Shown: positions 22,672 to 36,400 of the stretch, one piece after another
How positions within the stretch are numbered: position 1 is the stretch's first letter
Layout of the letters: each line of letters opens with the position of its first letter
Assembly (NCBI RefSeq): GCF_905220415.1
Contig: NC_059553.1
Span: forward strand, 2,690,501 to 2,754,500
Length of the DNA: 64,000 nucleotides
Direction of reading: 5' to 3'
Source of the DNA: Colias croceus
Lineage: Eukaryota > Arthropoda > Insecta > Lepidoptera > Pieridae
Notes under the pieces: generated by a model
Seen by the model: only the letters and a program-made list of their open reading frames with translations
What the model was told of the DNA's origin: nothing
Database searches by the model: none
Made by a program: the position numbers and the translations under genes

Positions 22672-23923
22672 CTAGTTAAAATTACACGAATATTCGCTGC
22701 AAATAGACGTTTCCCCGCCAGCGGGCTGCGAATAGTGCCGCGGGTCCGGAGCCAAGTTGTTCTTGCGGTAGAAAGTATCACGTAAGATCGCACAGCGGCC
22801 GTGGTTCACGTCACGTGCACGCATTCTGCTTTGTTTCTGTTGCCAGCCGTAGTCAAAGCTGGTTGCAAGACGGAAATAGAACCTTGAACCGTCGGAATAA
22901 ATTACTCTTTCATTTATGTTGTCATTTGATATTTATTCTGAATAAATATTTGTTAGTCTAGGACCAAAAACATACAAGAGACACGGTAAAATATCAGTGA
23001 ATCTAGCCCGATAACCCACAAGTAGAAGTTTTTCAGATCAATTAGTAGTCACGACTACGGTAGCAAACGTATGTACGCCTACGCTGCGTCCTAACGCGGA
23101 CTCGGTCCCTAAAATTCAAGAATATTCATAATAGGTATCCATATTTGGAAAATTATATTTACTAGAATTTGTATACGTAGTATATTATTATTATTATTCT
23201 GTGCTAGAATGTTTAGAATTATAAATGGTACTAACTTATCTTCTGGGGCTTTTTTATACCTAGCATGCAGATATCTTTCTGCGGCCCCCTTTTCCGTGCT
23301 GCCATACAACAAGTCTAACACTTCAGGCTCTATTGGCTTCATCAGATTTATGTCGTCACTTGGAACCACGCTATGTGGAGTGACTGGTTTGGGTTTGACG
23401 ACAGGTTCATTGTAAATCTATATCACGTTTAAAAAAATATGAATAGGAGTAGTGCAGTCTAAACGTAATTATTTTCCTAAGTATATGAAGTAAATAAGTG
23501 GAACTAGGGAAGTTCCATCAAGAGATAAATTATATTGTTATTTTTTCATAGCAATCATAGTGAGAGACAATTATTAGTAGTACTTAGGTATGTAGTTAAA
23601 GAAATCTTAATTTTTCTTTTTCTACTCTACACTTTCAATTCTTCCAAGCTTAAACTGCTTACTGGATAAGGAAGAAAGTCTGTCCCATAAAATACAGATG
23701 TTAATTTATTTTATGAATGATAACTTTCTTAAATCATAAGATATATTCAATTAATTTGATGACTCACATCCAATAATTCTTTAGTCATTGCGATGGAGGC
23801 GTCAATCTCTCGAACCCGCTTTTCTTTAGCAGCAAGCAGTGCTGGCATCAAGTGCTCTTGGTACCAGACCCTTTCTCTCCTTTTAGTTTTTTTCATAGCA
23901 TCAGCATAATATGCGTCCGTCAT
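22672..23923 (-). CDS. SPMIP1 / ATP6V1FNB-like sperm microtubule inner protein (about 182 aa, three exons)
   Basis: Exons: 23923-23768, 23417-23236, 22882-22672, with phases 0 and 2 closing, giving 182 aa. Exon 1 encodes a basic helical segment (KKTKRRERVWYQEHLMPALL). Exon 2 encodes a Pro-rich linker, then DLLYGSTEKGAAERYLHARY, and ends KKAPED(K). Exon 3 gives FYFRLATSFDYGWQQ and a C-terminal DTFYRKNNLAPDPR. The order 'LLY..RYxYLxxR..PE(D/T)(K/R)xYxFxxxTSFxYGW..FFRKN' matches vertebrate SPMIP1 as I remember it, a protein lining sperm axonemal doublet microtubules. The '(S/T)Fx YGW' ending is typical of microtubule inner proteins. An alternative exon 3 acceptor at 22906 is also in phase and would add 8 residues. 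Exon 2 uses a GTTAGT donor; reading through it gives an AT-driven tail. Confidence 0.65.
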
Positions 23924-24442
23924 ATTTATTACTAGCTTTGCCTTGCTTTGGTTTAGTATGTTTATTGTTGTGGTTTCATGTATAATATATTATGCTTATT
24001 AGGATGCTTATATTCACGAATAATTTTGAATAAATTACAAAAATTTCAAGTTACTTCAGCTAAAAATGTATAGTGACATTGTTGACAAAAAAATTATTGT
24101 CAGATTGTGAATTTTTTATAGGTTTGTACCTACCAACAATGATATTATATATAGAAACAAGAGGCCTACCAACGTACCAATTATGTATTGGGCGTAAAGG
24201 CGTGAACCATGTTCAAAGTATAGTTCACCCTATATATACATGTATAAAGTTATTTCAGTTGGTATAGAATTTGGGTTAAAGAAAACACATTTCAATATAA
24301 TCAATTATTTATTCATATCCATTTGTTTTATTTATTTTGTATACATATTTTAATTATTATTATCTACTTCCTAATTCATTCTATTGCGCGCAGCGCAGTC
24401 AAAGTAGGTAATACAAAGAAAAAATATCTAAAGTAATACATT

Positions 24443-27400
24443 TCAATGGTTAGAAAAAAGACTTTGCGAGAATATTTCACTTTTAGCGTTATCATCAAAA
24501 TCATTTTTCTTAGAATTAGTGTTCTCATCAGGATCCTTTGACATTTCTGTTATCGTAGACAAATTGGGGACCGCGCACGTAATTGGGAATATTTGATTTA
24601 AATTAGCACCATAACCTACATCATTTGTTTCAGGCTCAAAATCTGGATAATTTGTGGTTTCTTCGTCGGAAACAAAATACCATTTGCTTGGACTAGGGTT
24701 GCCACCGGAGAGGTCTTCAGTTATGAGACTATTGGGTGTTATACTGGCGTGGGGCGTATTTAGGACGCTCCCTGTTATGTTGTCTTTTTCGGCTTTGCTC
24801 GATTTACAAGTATCTACATCTGCAAAAGGAAATATACTTATTTTTAGAACATATTAATTTTTTAAGGATATTGTGAACGATGTTAAAGACTTTCAACTAA
24901 CTGAACTCACAAGTACCTATACAAAAAACTTTAAAAATTAAGTCGTCTCCTGGCTGCTTTGACTCTTTTTTAAAATGTTACTAACTTACTTCGAGATTCG
25001 ACGGCAATACGGCAGACATAACTGTTATTATTTTTATATACTAAAAGATGCATGAGAAGAAAAATAATTACCTTTAAATAAATCGGAACCATCCTGAGCA
25101 TTAGATCCCAACAACTCCAAAGCCATTTCACCATCTACTTTAGTCCTACTATGCTCTCTCTCAGATTGAATACTGTTCGAATCAATGGATATAATAGATT
25201 TAGAATTTGGAACAATTTCCACACTATTATTCATAATACAATCGTGAGCCTGGAGACAAGTTTCTGAATGATTATGAATGAGATCCACACTGTCATTAAT
25301 ACCTAGAAAAATACCAGACTCTGCATCATTCGTGGTGTTTTTATTCGGTATAATTTCATTATTTTCGGGAGATCCCTCGCATCCAATATCTGTCTTTCTT
25401 GAAGGTCTAGTAATTTTAACTTTTATAACATCTTTCTTTTTCCTCTCTTTTTTAGGTTTGGCGTTAGCAGTGTTAAGATTGTTTTCTACTGGCTCAGCTT
25501 GATTATTTTCAATGTTTTGAAAAATATTAATAAGTGGGGGACAGGATTTCCTGCCAAATTGAGCGCATTGTTCTGTGTGTTCTTCTTCAACAAACGGTTC
25601 ACAGTTAGAAGCTTTTGCTTTAGGAATAGCTTTCCTCTTACGAGGAGTAGATGATATTTTCCTAGTTTTACTTCTTTTTGCTTTTTCCGTGGGTTCAGCA
25701 TCGTTAGCCACAGTTGTAACTACACCATGTTCATTCCCTGCTTTAGTTTGTTTATCTGATTTTTTTGCGCTCTCTATTAACATATTTCGAAGCTTCGTAC
25801 TTATGGAATCTGACAAGGTTATATCTTGAATTTTAACTGTACACACTTTGTTAAGAAAAGATTCAGTCACCATTGGGTTTTTAGGATTTATAGTATAATG
25901 GTATTTAGAACCATCTATCCCCATTTTCTCGACCGTATAGTTACGTTCCATCAGAGGCATAGATACGTCGACCACAGGTGACATTAGTTCATTGAGGGTT
26001 ATTTTTTCACTATCTGCGACATTTAACGAATGTTCGTCGATGCTACTGAGTAAACTTTTATTGACTGATATATTTTCAACAATCGATAGAACTGGCGAAG
26101 TAGGTAGTGACATGCTGCTAGATTCATTTGCTATATATTCATTCAAATTTTTTAAAGTCTGGTCATTGTTATTTATGTTTTTTACATTTGAATTCGGTTC
26201 CCAAATATTATTATTGCTTATGTTTTGACTGCATTCGTCAATTCTTTCTAAGGGTTTCGATGAGTTTGTCTTTTGAGGCACAAGCAACTGATAGGATTCT
26301 GACCTATATATGTGACTACTGACGCTTGAATTTGTGAACGTTTTCGATTTTAAGGGAGCAGTTAAGTAGGAATTGCTCGATTCACTGGTCATATCGTCAT
26401 GTAAACAAGAAATAGATTTTTTACGAATGCGACTAATCTGTTTACGGTCGCTAATACTACATCTTCGTTTCTTTCTAAAACACATAATGGGACTACAGTC
26501 TGAATCTACGTAGCCTTGTGAGGTATCTTCAGAATAAAGCAAAGCACGGCCGGGGGAATTGTAATTGCTTGCGGTTTCTATGGCGCTGTAAAAAAACATG
26601 CATTAGCAAGCAGTGCAGGAAAGCAGAAGCTAAAGTGTAATATGGGGAGAGCCACATGCAAATGGAAGCAGGTTTATAAATCTAAAACATGTGATTTAAG
26701 CGCTTATGATATCTATTGCTAAATATAATATTATATAGTATGTAACTTTTTGGTTCAAAATAATCTTAAACTACTAAGAATCTAAGGAATTATGATAGAA
26801 ACACAAGTGTACTTTTTAAATTTTATTTAAAATCACCTGCTCCCATATACAGAATGATTGCTTACAAATAAAACATATACTCCTTTAACTACTGCTTATA
26901 TTAACTTGACAATTTAAATTGTTTCATTTATTTCAAGGTAAATTATTTCATTTTATACATAAGAAGATTTTTATAAAACTTGATCTAAAATAATTGTGGT
27001 AAAGTCTTACAAAGATACAGAATTCTCGTCAATACTTTATAAAAATTGTACTTTTCATTTTTGTACAAAGGGATTTCATGGAACCAATAAAGAAAGTAAA
27101 GTTAGATACTACAACTTATCGAAAAGGTCAATATTGACTAGTATAAAAGAAAGTATGAATTTCATCTTAAATAGCTTATGTTTACAATTTTGATTTTAAA
27201 TTTATACTAATAAATAGATAATTGTTGCGATTTAAAACCAATCAGTGACCTTTATTTACAAATATAAAACGTATTTACATAAAGAGCCGAAAAAATATGG
27301 AAGTCTTAGAAATAATAAACATTCAGTTAATTTATCATGAAATTTATAGTTAAAAAATAAATAGATTAGACCTTTAGCGATTGGAAACCGCTCATAGCTA

Positions 27401-30400
27401 TCGATACATGACTATGAATTATTTTGTATGCTTTTTGCAATATTATGGGTAAGTACTTTAAATTTAATAGGGACATAAAACAAGTCTTAATATTTATTGT
27501 ATTAGCTTCTTATAAATATAATATATAAACTAAATACTATTGGGAATAATCTGTTATAAAACTAAAATGCAAATTAAACAATCTGATAATCAAGGAATAA
27601 ATAGTGTTGTGTGTGTGTTTTTTTTTTTTTATAATTACATAGATCAATAACAAATTATCTGTAGTGGACCTAATTTATTAAATAATATAAAAGAAGTAAA
27701 AAAAAAATTGCCAGATAAATTAACTTTGTCTACGGAATTTTAAAAACAAACTTACAAAAATCATCTTTTAAGATTTATACTAGTGTCACAACGACTTATT
27801 ACGAATTTTCTTGATTAACTCTATTTTTACAACCATTGACTGATATATAGCGATACACTCAAAGAGTACTCAATTTTAAGTAACTGCTAAGTTTGTTAAA
27901 TGTTAGTTGAAAGTTTGAAACATATCATTGTCAATGACCTCTAAAATATTTTATTTTAATAAAATCTCTGGTAAAAATAATCAGTATAAGCCTAATGTTG
28001 TTATGAGAATCATGATCATAAAAGTTGTCAAAAACATTGTAAAATTAAGGCTCTTTGTTTGAATATTACTTTCGTTAAAGATTGGTGTTATGTTGGAAAT
28101 ACTACATGAAAAAAAAAATCATATTTTATTACATAATTTCATACTACTAATATTATAAATGCGAAAGTAACTCTGTCTGTCTGTTACGCTTTCCCGCTTA
28201 AACCTCTCAACCGATTTTCATGAAATTGGGCACAGACAATCTTTAGACCCTGAGAAAGAACATATCAAAACACCACACGGGCGAAGCCGCGGGCGGAAGC
28301 TAGTTTCATATAAATGCAGTTCTCCAAATTCCAATAACAAAATATGTACCTCTATACCTCTATAGGAGGAATTCGTTATATAAAAAAATTACAACTGAAA
28401 TATAATTTGTTTGTTTTGCTCAACACAATATACATGAATTATTTACATCTAATTACTTTACGGGCTACACCCATGGGGATAAGTCGTGGGAACGTCGGAA
28501 CGGAAAAAAAAATTCTCTTTAACAAAAACCTGAACAACCTTCAAACTGTTAGAGCTTGGCACAATTTGCATGGGATTAACAGGTATGCAAGAAAAAAGTC
28601 ATAAAAATCACAAAAAGAGAAAAAAAAAGACAGTCGTATTAAGAATATTCTCCTGTTTCGAAGTCAGTTTAAAATAGGCTGACAATTAAAAAAAAACCAA
28701 TCATTTTGATAAAGTACTATATCATGTCTTTCAAAACCGAATAAAACTTCACTTTAACTATTTGAGTTGCTCTCAAAATTGAGTACCGTTTGACTGTAGC
28801 TACTTAAATGTTACTTACTAACTGTTGCGAGGTTTCCTCGCATTCCTGCCTCTCGGCCTGTTTGGAGATGGAAACTTATATTTGACGTCATCGTCTGGTT
28901 CGACATTACGGTTCGCGTCTTTTGCTTTGCGAGGCGACGTTTTTCGGTTGTTGACTATGTTCTTTTGTGTGTTTTCTGTGAAGGAAAAAGTCTTCATTAG
29001 TATTTATGCTTAGATCTTTATAACTATAGAACGGATTTTAATGCTGTTTTTTTCAATACATAGTTATTCGAAAGGAAGTAAGTTAGGATATAATTTATTA
29101 GGTTTTAGGGAGTAAATAATATTACTTTTTTTTTTTTTAATATGAAAGAAGGCAAACGAGCATGTGGATCGCCTGATGGTAAGCAATTCCACAGCCCATA
29201 GGCATCTACAGACGTGTCCGAAGATGTGTTGCCGACTTTTTGAGGTGGAGGTATATTCTCTTTTTAAATGCCTCGATGTCATAGGCGTTCGGGAATATCG
29301 CCGAAGGCAGGTTGTTCCACAATTTGGTTGTGCGCGGAATGAAGTGGCGGGTAAATCGCACCGTACTAGAGCGCCAGAGGTCCAAATGGTGAGCGTGAAA
29401 CTTGGTCTTATGCCGTGCGGTACGGTGGTGGAATTCCGCGGCAGGTATCAGCTCAAACAGCTCCTCAGAGCACTCCCCATTATACAGACTATAGAAAACG
29501 CATAACGATGCAACGTCTCGTCGTAAACCCAGAGGATCAAGCCGATCGGTAAGTGCTTGTTTGCCAATAATTCTGACGGCTCTTCGTTGCACGCTATCAA
29601 GTGGCAGGAGCTGATATTGTGGTGCCCCGGCCCAGAGATGGGAGCAGTATTCCATATGAGGCCGTATTTGCGCTTTGTAAAGTAGTAATAGATGTTCAGG
29701 CCTGAAATACTGCTTCGCTCTATTTAGGACACCCAATTTTTTGGAAGCTAGTGTAGCTTTGCCTTCCAAATGATAGCGGAACTGAATGTCATCAGAAATA
29801 CTGACACCAAGAATTCCGATACTAGACTTGATACTAAGGGGAGTGTTCTCAAATAGGGGTGCTGTGAGAAATGGTGCTTTTTTAGCTGAAAAAAGACATA
29901 CTTGTGTCTTGTCAGGGTTAAATCGGACAAGATTTTGTCGACCCCACTCTGAGACTTCTCCAAGGAGAGTCTCAATTTTGGACACAAGTATGTTACGGTA
30001 CTCTTGGACGTGTTCCAGAGAAATATTAGTGCGGCCGGTATATATACTTTTCGATAAAAGTTTTCTTAATGCGTGAAACACAAAAAAATGCTTATTTTTT
30101 GTGTTTATAAACATGTTTTAACTAAAATACAATATGAATATTTGGTGAGTAACCTAATCTTACCATTGAGCACTTTTTTAGGTGTCCTATTGCTTCGCCG
30201 CGTGGTGACTCCGATCTCTGGCTTGCTGTCAGTCTTTTTCTCAGTTTCGATAGAGAGTTTTGCTTTTTTCGGCGTTTCTGTTGATTTTTCTTCGGGTGCT
30301 GGATTTTTTCTCGGTCTACCCCCTCGTCTGTAACAATACATATATTTATTTATTATTTTTAGCGTTGAGAAAACATTACTAGAACTTAGTAAAAAAACCT

Positions 30401-33400
30401 TTAAACCAATCAACCAATTGCAACAGTCAGTATATTTATTTTTAATTTCGTTTTGATAAAATTGGATTTGGATAGTTTTTTACGACGTGTGATTCTATCT
30501 AAAAAACGCAACAAAACATAAACTTGTCGTTTTATAAAGCATTTATAAACGTCGAGTTTGTGATTTCGCAGGCGAAAAATGCGGGTTCGAATCCCGCCTT
30601 GTGATCGATTTTTCTTTAAAAATTTCTCAACATTGAAAAATACAAGTTTGGGAAGGGGTAAATAATTTTCACATCTTTAACAGATTTTTAATTATTATGG
30701 TTTATTTTTAGTTCATATGTATGTTTAGTTTTTACCTCTTAGCGACATCCTGTGTGGGCTTCACATTAGTAGCATCAATTTCGCCAGCCTCTGCTTTATC
30801 TAACTCTTCTATTTGTTTGAATATCTCACTTTCTATTTGATTCACTCTATTCATTCCTGAAACAGAAAGAGTTTTTAAAATAAAATAAATGTTAACAAAA
30901 CATTGAAATTTAATTTAACACTTCTACAAAAGTAGCTTTATGGTTCATGAAAAAACTATTGACCATACATTAGGGTTCAATTCAATCTACCACTATTATA
31001 GTTTTAAATAATGAAGTGTCCTTAGTTAACTGGTTACTAGTTAAAAAGAACTAAAAACTAACCAAAATCACCACAAAAACACTTATAACAAAAAGTTACT
31101 TTGCCATTTATTTACATAAGCCATAACAGATGTGGCCTTTCCAACCCTTTTAAACCGTTTTTTCACAATTTTGAAAATATTTAGGCCACTAATTAAACAA
31201 CTTAATAAAGAGGCTAGCCAATTTGGCAAATACAGCTTAAAAACTAGAAACATAGTTTATAAGCTTTATTTATTCAATTTCATTGCTGCACTACCTATTG
31301 TTTATCACCCTTTACTTCTTTTTTTAATTAAAAATCCTATCCATAGATTGCCTGGTAGCAATCGCTTAGTAGCGATAAGGCTTTAGTCTGTTTCTTTATT
31401 AATATGAATTACTGGTGTTGAAGTGTACTTATGTATTATTATGTCTCTCTCCATAATACACGGGTATCGCCGTAAGGATGATACCCGGTCCTTTGGAAGG
31501 CTTACGTGGGGACACAGGTCCAACACGCAGAGGCCCTTTAGAGAATTTAATGTGTTGTGGGACACCAGCCGCAGCCTGCCCATGGCTGCACTATAGAGAT
31601 ACAGCCCTGGGCAGTCCGCGGCCAATGTAGGACTATTGCAGAAAAATGGAAATGAATAAAACTGGGTTATGGAAGGGGGTGTTAGATGGACTGGTATATT
31701 GGGTCTATGGGGACTATGGACGTCTGCCTTTTCAATATTAAACATTGAAAATTATGGCAGACGGTGACTCGCCAGTTCGGTCGATAGGCTCCCAAAAAGG
31801 TTACCGATAATGGCAACAAGGGGGCAACATCAGCTGAACGGCTGGGGGTGTAGAGAGGTGCGGCACCGGTTTCACCATCGCGGGCCCGCGGGCCCGGAGC
31901 GGGTTTCCCCGCTATTACGCCATTAGACACTTCCACCCCCGAGCATATAGCTCTAGCGGCTCCACTCTGGACGGCCAACAAAGGCAAGCCAGAGGTGGGG
32001 GATCCTGAACCTCGTCATTGTTCACTCCGAACTGCCACCGGGACAGCCCAGAGGTGAGGACAGGGGCCTCCCCCGGGAGCGCTCGGTTCCCGCGGGGTCG
32101 CTACTCCCCGACACCTCGCCACAAGGTGCCCTGCGGGGTGACTGACTGCACGGTTGGGATATCTATTGTAGATATGTCAACCGGGGGCGATGGGGTCGTC
32201 ACATCCCTACGCCTGTATTATTATTATTATTAACATACTAACCATTATCATTCTTTACAACCGGTGTAGATATTCCACTGATCACTATAGCTTCAGGGGA
32301 AACCCTCTGAGCCGGTCCACTTTGACGATCACTTTGCTTTGTGTCTTCTTCTTTGCTGTTCTTATTCAACATCTGCACCACTTGTTCCAGCACTGGGTTT
32401 ATGTGTGTCCAGTGACCTTCTAATTGTACCTCCTGAATGACATAATTTATTTATTATTTGCCGCAAATCGATTTTTTTTTCAAATATCGTATATCTCTCT
32501 GTCCCAGGTTAAAAACCAATTTTAAAGAAAGGTAATTAACGTGAAAATATTTAACCGTCTAATAATCTCCTATGCTAATTAAATTTATTATGTAAGAAAA
32601 TATAATTTGTAAGAAACCTTCTATCATTCATTTTAAAATCTAATCAGCCTAACAGATAAATTCAATGTATTATAATTTTTTTTATTGGGGATTTTAGCGC
32701 CATAGGAGAAAGTAAGTTACAAATTATCATTACCTACCTCATTATTTTTGAATAATTTAATCTTAACAGTATTATCTTCCGGGGCTTTGATCCCTGATGT
32801 CGACGCAATAGCCTCTGTGAATAATTTGTGTAATTATGAGTAATTATGAGTGTACCAAACAGAGAAAACTACTATATTTCACCAAAAGACAATAAATAAT
32901 ATCTTACCTTCTTGTTGAAACTTTTTTGGTGATGTCTGTGGAGCTTTTCTGAAAAATAACAAAACATTTTAAGATACGTAGGTTATTTTTTTCAATCAAA
33001 AACTTTAAGTGAGGAACACAATATATGTAACATTTAAGATTAATCTCGATGAACTTACAATTCCATTTGCTGCACAGCATTGCTATTTTCTATCGCCTTA
33101 TTTGAATCTGTAGCCTGTTTTAATAATCTGAAAGAAAGTGTACATTATTGTAAAATAGATTAATTTACTGTATTATTTATTAACCCATTGAGCCCAAGCG
33201 GCCCGATCGGTCCCAGACACAATAGATTTTCCATTGTATCTGTGGTTCCGGGGCCTGAGTTATTAAGAAACTTTCTGTGCTTGGAGGTTTTACCCATAGT
33301 GCTCCGCTCCGGTTGGTCTTAGCGTGATGATATATAGCCTATAGCCTTCCTCGATGGGCTATCTAACACTGAAAGATTTTTTTCAAATCGGACCAGTAGT

Positions 33401-36400
33401 TCCCGAGATTAGCGCGTTCAAACAAACGAACTCTTCAGCTTTATAATATTATAAATATAGATTAATTTTTATACTTATTTATTATTATTAAAATAAAACA
33501 CACCTGGCAAGTTCGTCTGATTTTTTCTTTTCCTCAACATACTTCAACTTCCAGTATGATTCTTCTTTGTCTGATTCATCTGGAATATTAAGTTTTAAAT
33601 ATGAATATAATATGTACATATAAATAAATGTATTAACGAGCTTTTTCCCGCAGATTTGCCTGCGTGGAAAAGATAAATTTTCATGGTATAAACTTTCATC
33701 TCCTATTTTATCGCCTTAGGGCTAGAATTGATCAAAATCCTGCATTTTCAGCACAAGCCGTTCAGTGGTTTGGGCTGTCCGTTGAACGATTTCTATGTCA
33801 GTCAGTCACTTTTGATTTATATACATATATTTAGATGTAGACGATAATATTATATATGTTACGGCTAAAGGTAGGTGAGAACATAAACATAAGATTAGCC
33901 GGCTAAACTTAGGTTTATTTTCGACGAGGTGTTAATGTTAGTTTGTTCTATCTTTAGCCGGCTAAACTTAAGTGTAACCGCAGGCCCTTGGCTAAAAATG
34001 TAGAAGGAAACTGGCACTTCGCCGGCTGCTGCCGCAGCACGCTCGCTGCGCTCGCTCGGCTCGTGCGGGTCTTAAGAGTTCTAACCTAACCTAACCTAGC
34101 CACCAGCTTTCTGCGTGCGGGCCCCTCAAGCCCTCCACTGGCCCGGCGCGCCCATCGAATACATTTTTAGCCGTTTCGTTTCGGTTAATGTGCACAAATT
34201 AAGGCTAAAGATGGAATATCACGACGCAAACAAACATGTTATCGAACTTTAGCTGCTTCTCGAATATAAACCTAAGTTTAGCCGGCTAATCTTAAGTTTA
34301 TGTTCACACCTACCTTTAGCCGAAACATATATATGTGTGATGTAACAGCCGTATCTATATAAAGTTATAAGCTTAATTTTCTAAGCCAGTAAAACCATAT
34401 TGAAGCTTTGCCAGTCCATTTACGATATAAATATATACTACTACTACACCATACTAATACTATAGTTCTATAGTATGGTGTAGAATGTAAACGAACAAAC
34501 AAATTAAAGATAAGAAATTATATACCCACACAAATACAATCATATATCTTATCTTAATATTCTTCATAATATATATAAATCTCGTGTCACAATGTTTGTC
34601 CTCAATGTACTCCTAAACCACTTAAGAGGGCTTATTCAATTTAACGCAAGTCAAAATCTCCGCGATCTATTACGATAGATCGCGGCTTGCGCTATCCTTT
34701 TACTATGAACAGCATAGGTCCACAGGAGAGCGCCGAGCAACATGTCCTCTCTCTGGGAAGGCTCGCTGCCGACTGATTTTAATCGGGTCGCGCGCAGTGT
34801 TTTATAGTACTTTAAAAAAAATTGTAGAAAAATAATAGAGGTACCTTAGTTGATTTTTTAAATTTAATCTTATAAGTAAGACGTTCTTTTATTGCAATAT
34901 GTATAAATTATATTCAACTAAGTCAAATATCTTGGTGAAAATAATCATTTTGTCGACTATAATTTCTAAAAAAATTCACATTGTTCGGATTTTAATTTCG
35001 TAAGTTAGGAGTCCAAAATAAAAAAATCTTTTAACTAACTATTTTAATAAGGATTTTTGCAGTTAGTTAAAAAAAAATGTGTGTTAGATCTGTCAGCAAT
35101 TTCAGATATTTTTAGCTTCGAAATTGACACTAAAAGTGAAATCAAGTAATCATCGGCTCAGTTATCTTGATGGTATTCACAAATACTGTATTAATTGAAA
35201 AAAACTCTTAACTAACTATATAGACAATAAAATTTCCTAAAATTATTAGTAATTCATATGTTTGTAAGATAAGTGGTTGATGGACAATCTGGTTTGAAAA
35301 ATCACATATTTGAGCCAAACAGCGCACGGACCGCGTACACGGCCTTAACCGATTATAATAAAATTCGCACACCATGTGCAGTTCGATCCAACTTGAGAGA
35401 TAGGATAGTTCAAATCTCAAATCGTTTTAGAGAAAGCGGGCGAAGCCGCGGGCGGTAAGCTAGTACTTAATAAAACATTGGAAAAATAAACTGGAATCTG
35501 TGAAATAAAACATACCATTAGGTGTATAATTGAGATAGTTCTTAAGAATCTTGCCATCTTTAACAACTGGGTAGATTTTCTTGCCGTGCATTACAAATAG
35601 CCCGCCTTCCTCTTCCAAAGATAGTACTCGCGCATTTTTTGGTTTTCTACAAATAAATATAATACATATTGAAATTATCATAACAAATAAATATTTTACA
35701 AAAAAGATATATTTCAAAAGCTATATAAAAGTTTTTCTATTGAATTTTGGTAGCTTTTCAAAAGACACTGCAATAAAATCTAATAAGATTTTACTTATAT
35801 GTACTTGACGAGGAATTTAATAATCATTCCATGCCATACAAAGGCCATATTCAAAAGAAAAAAAATATGTATGATATTGTTTATGATAATTTATTAGTTT
35901 ATAAAGATCATGGCTGTCTTATTCATAAAGAAACTCCTAAATAAATTAATTTAGCTATGCTATTTTATTCAATAATTTATGAAGGCAATATAATAATATG
36001 TCAATACTTACAGAAACTTCCTGGTGCCTCTATTCTTTCTTCCCCTTGGTGGTGAAATAAATTCCGACATAGTGTCCGAAGTGTAGTCGCTTGTGCCTGA
36101 TGATATGTTTCTGCAAAATAATTTGTATGTAAAGCCTTTAGATGGGTCTTCAGTTTTTTTTTATTTATGTCTTGAAATCAATAACATCTAATTTGATGAT
36201 TTATTTTATTATTAGAAGAACTAATTGGTTAAAGTTAAAGTTAAACCTTAAAATGTGAAGAAAACGTACCATAGTATCTATCATGTGTCACATTAAAATA
36301 TGTTCAATTGAAAAATCATTCAAAATATTAAACATTAAAAATAAAATTAACTTACAGTGTTTTATGTCGCGAGGTCGATCGCTTTCTATTATAACTTCTA

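Noticed and set aside
25278..26322. Hydrophobic plus-strand frames opposite the large Rap1-like exon
   Set aside because: They are complements of Ser/Lys/Asn-rich coding sequence, without independent support.
29164..30333. Plus-strand frames over the LINE fragment and Rap1-like exon 15
   Set aside because: Antisense shadows of the recognisable minus-strand RT and coding exon.
30555..30606. tRNA gene (GCGGGTTCGAATCCCGC looks like a T-arm)
   Set aside because: No matching 5' acceptor stem or D-arm at the right distance. At best a tRNA-derived SINE piece.
34083..34102. Three CCTAA units resembling the insect telomere repeat within the Rap1-like gene
   Set aside because: Only about three units, inside a repeat element. 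Too short to be telomeric, and chance or repeat composition explains it.
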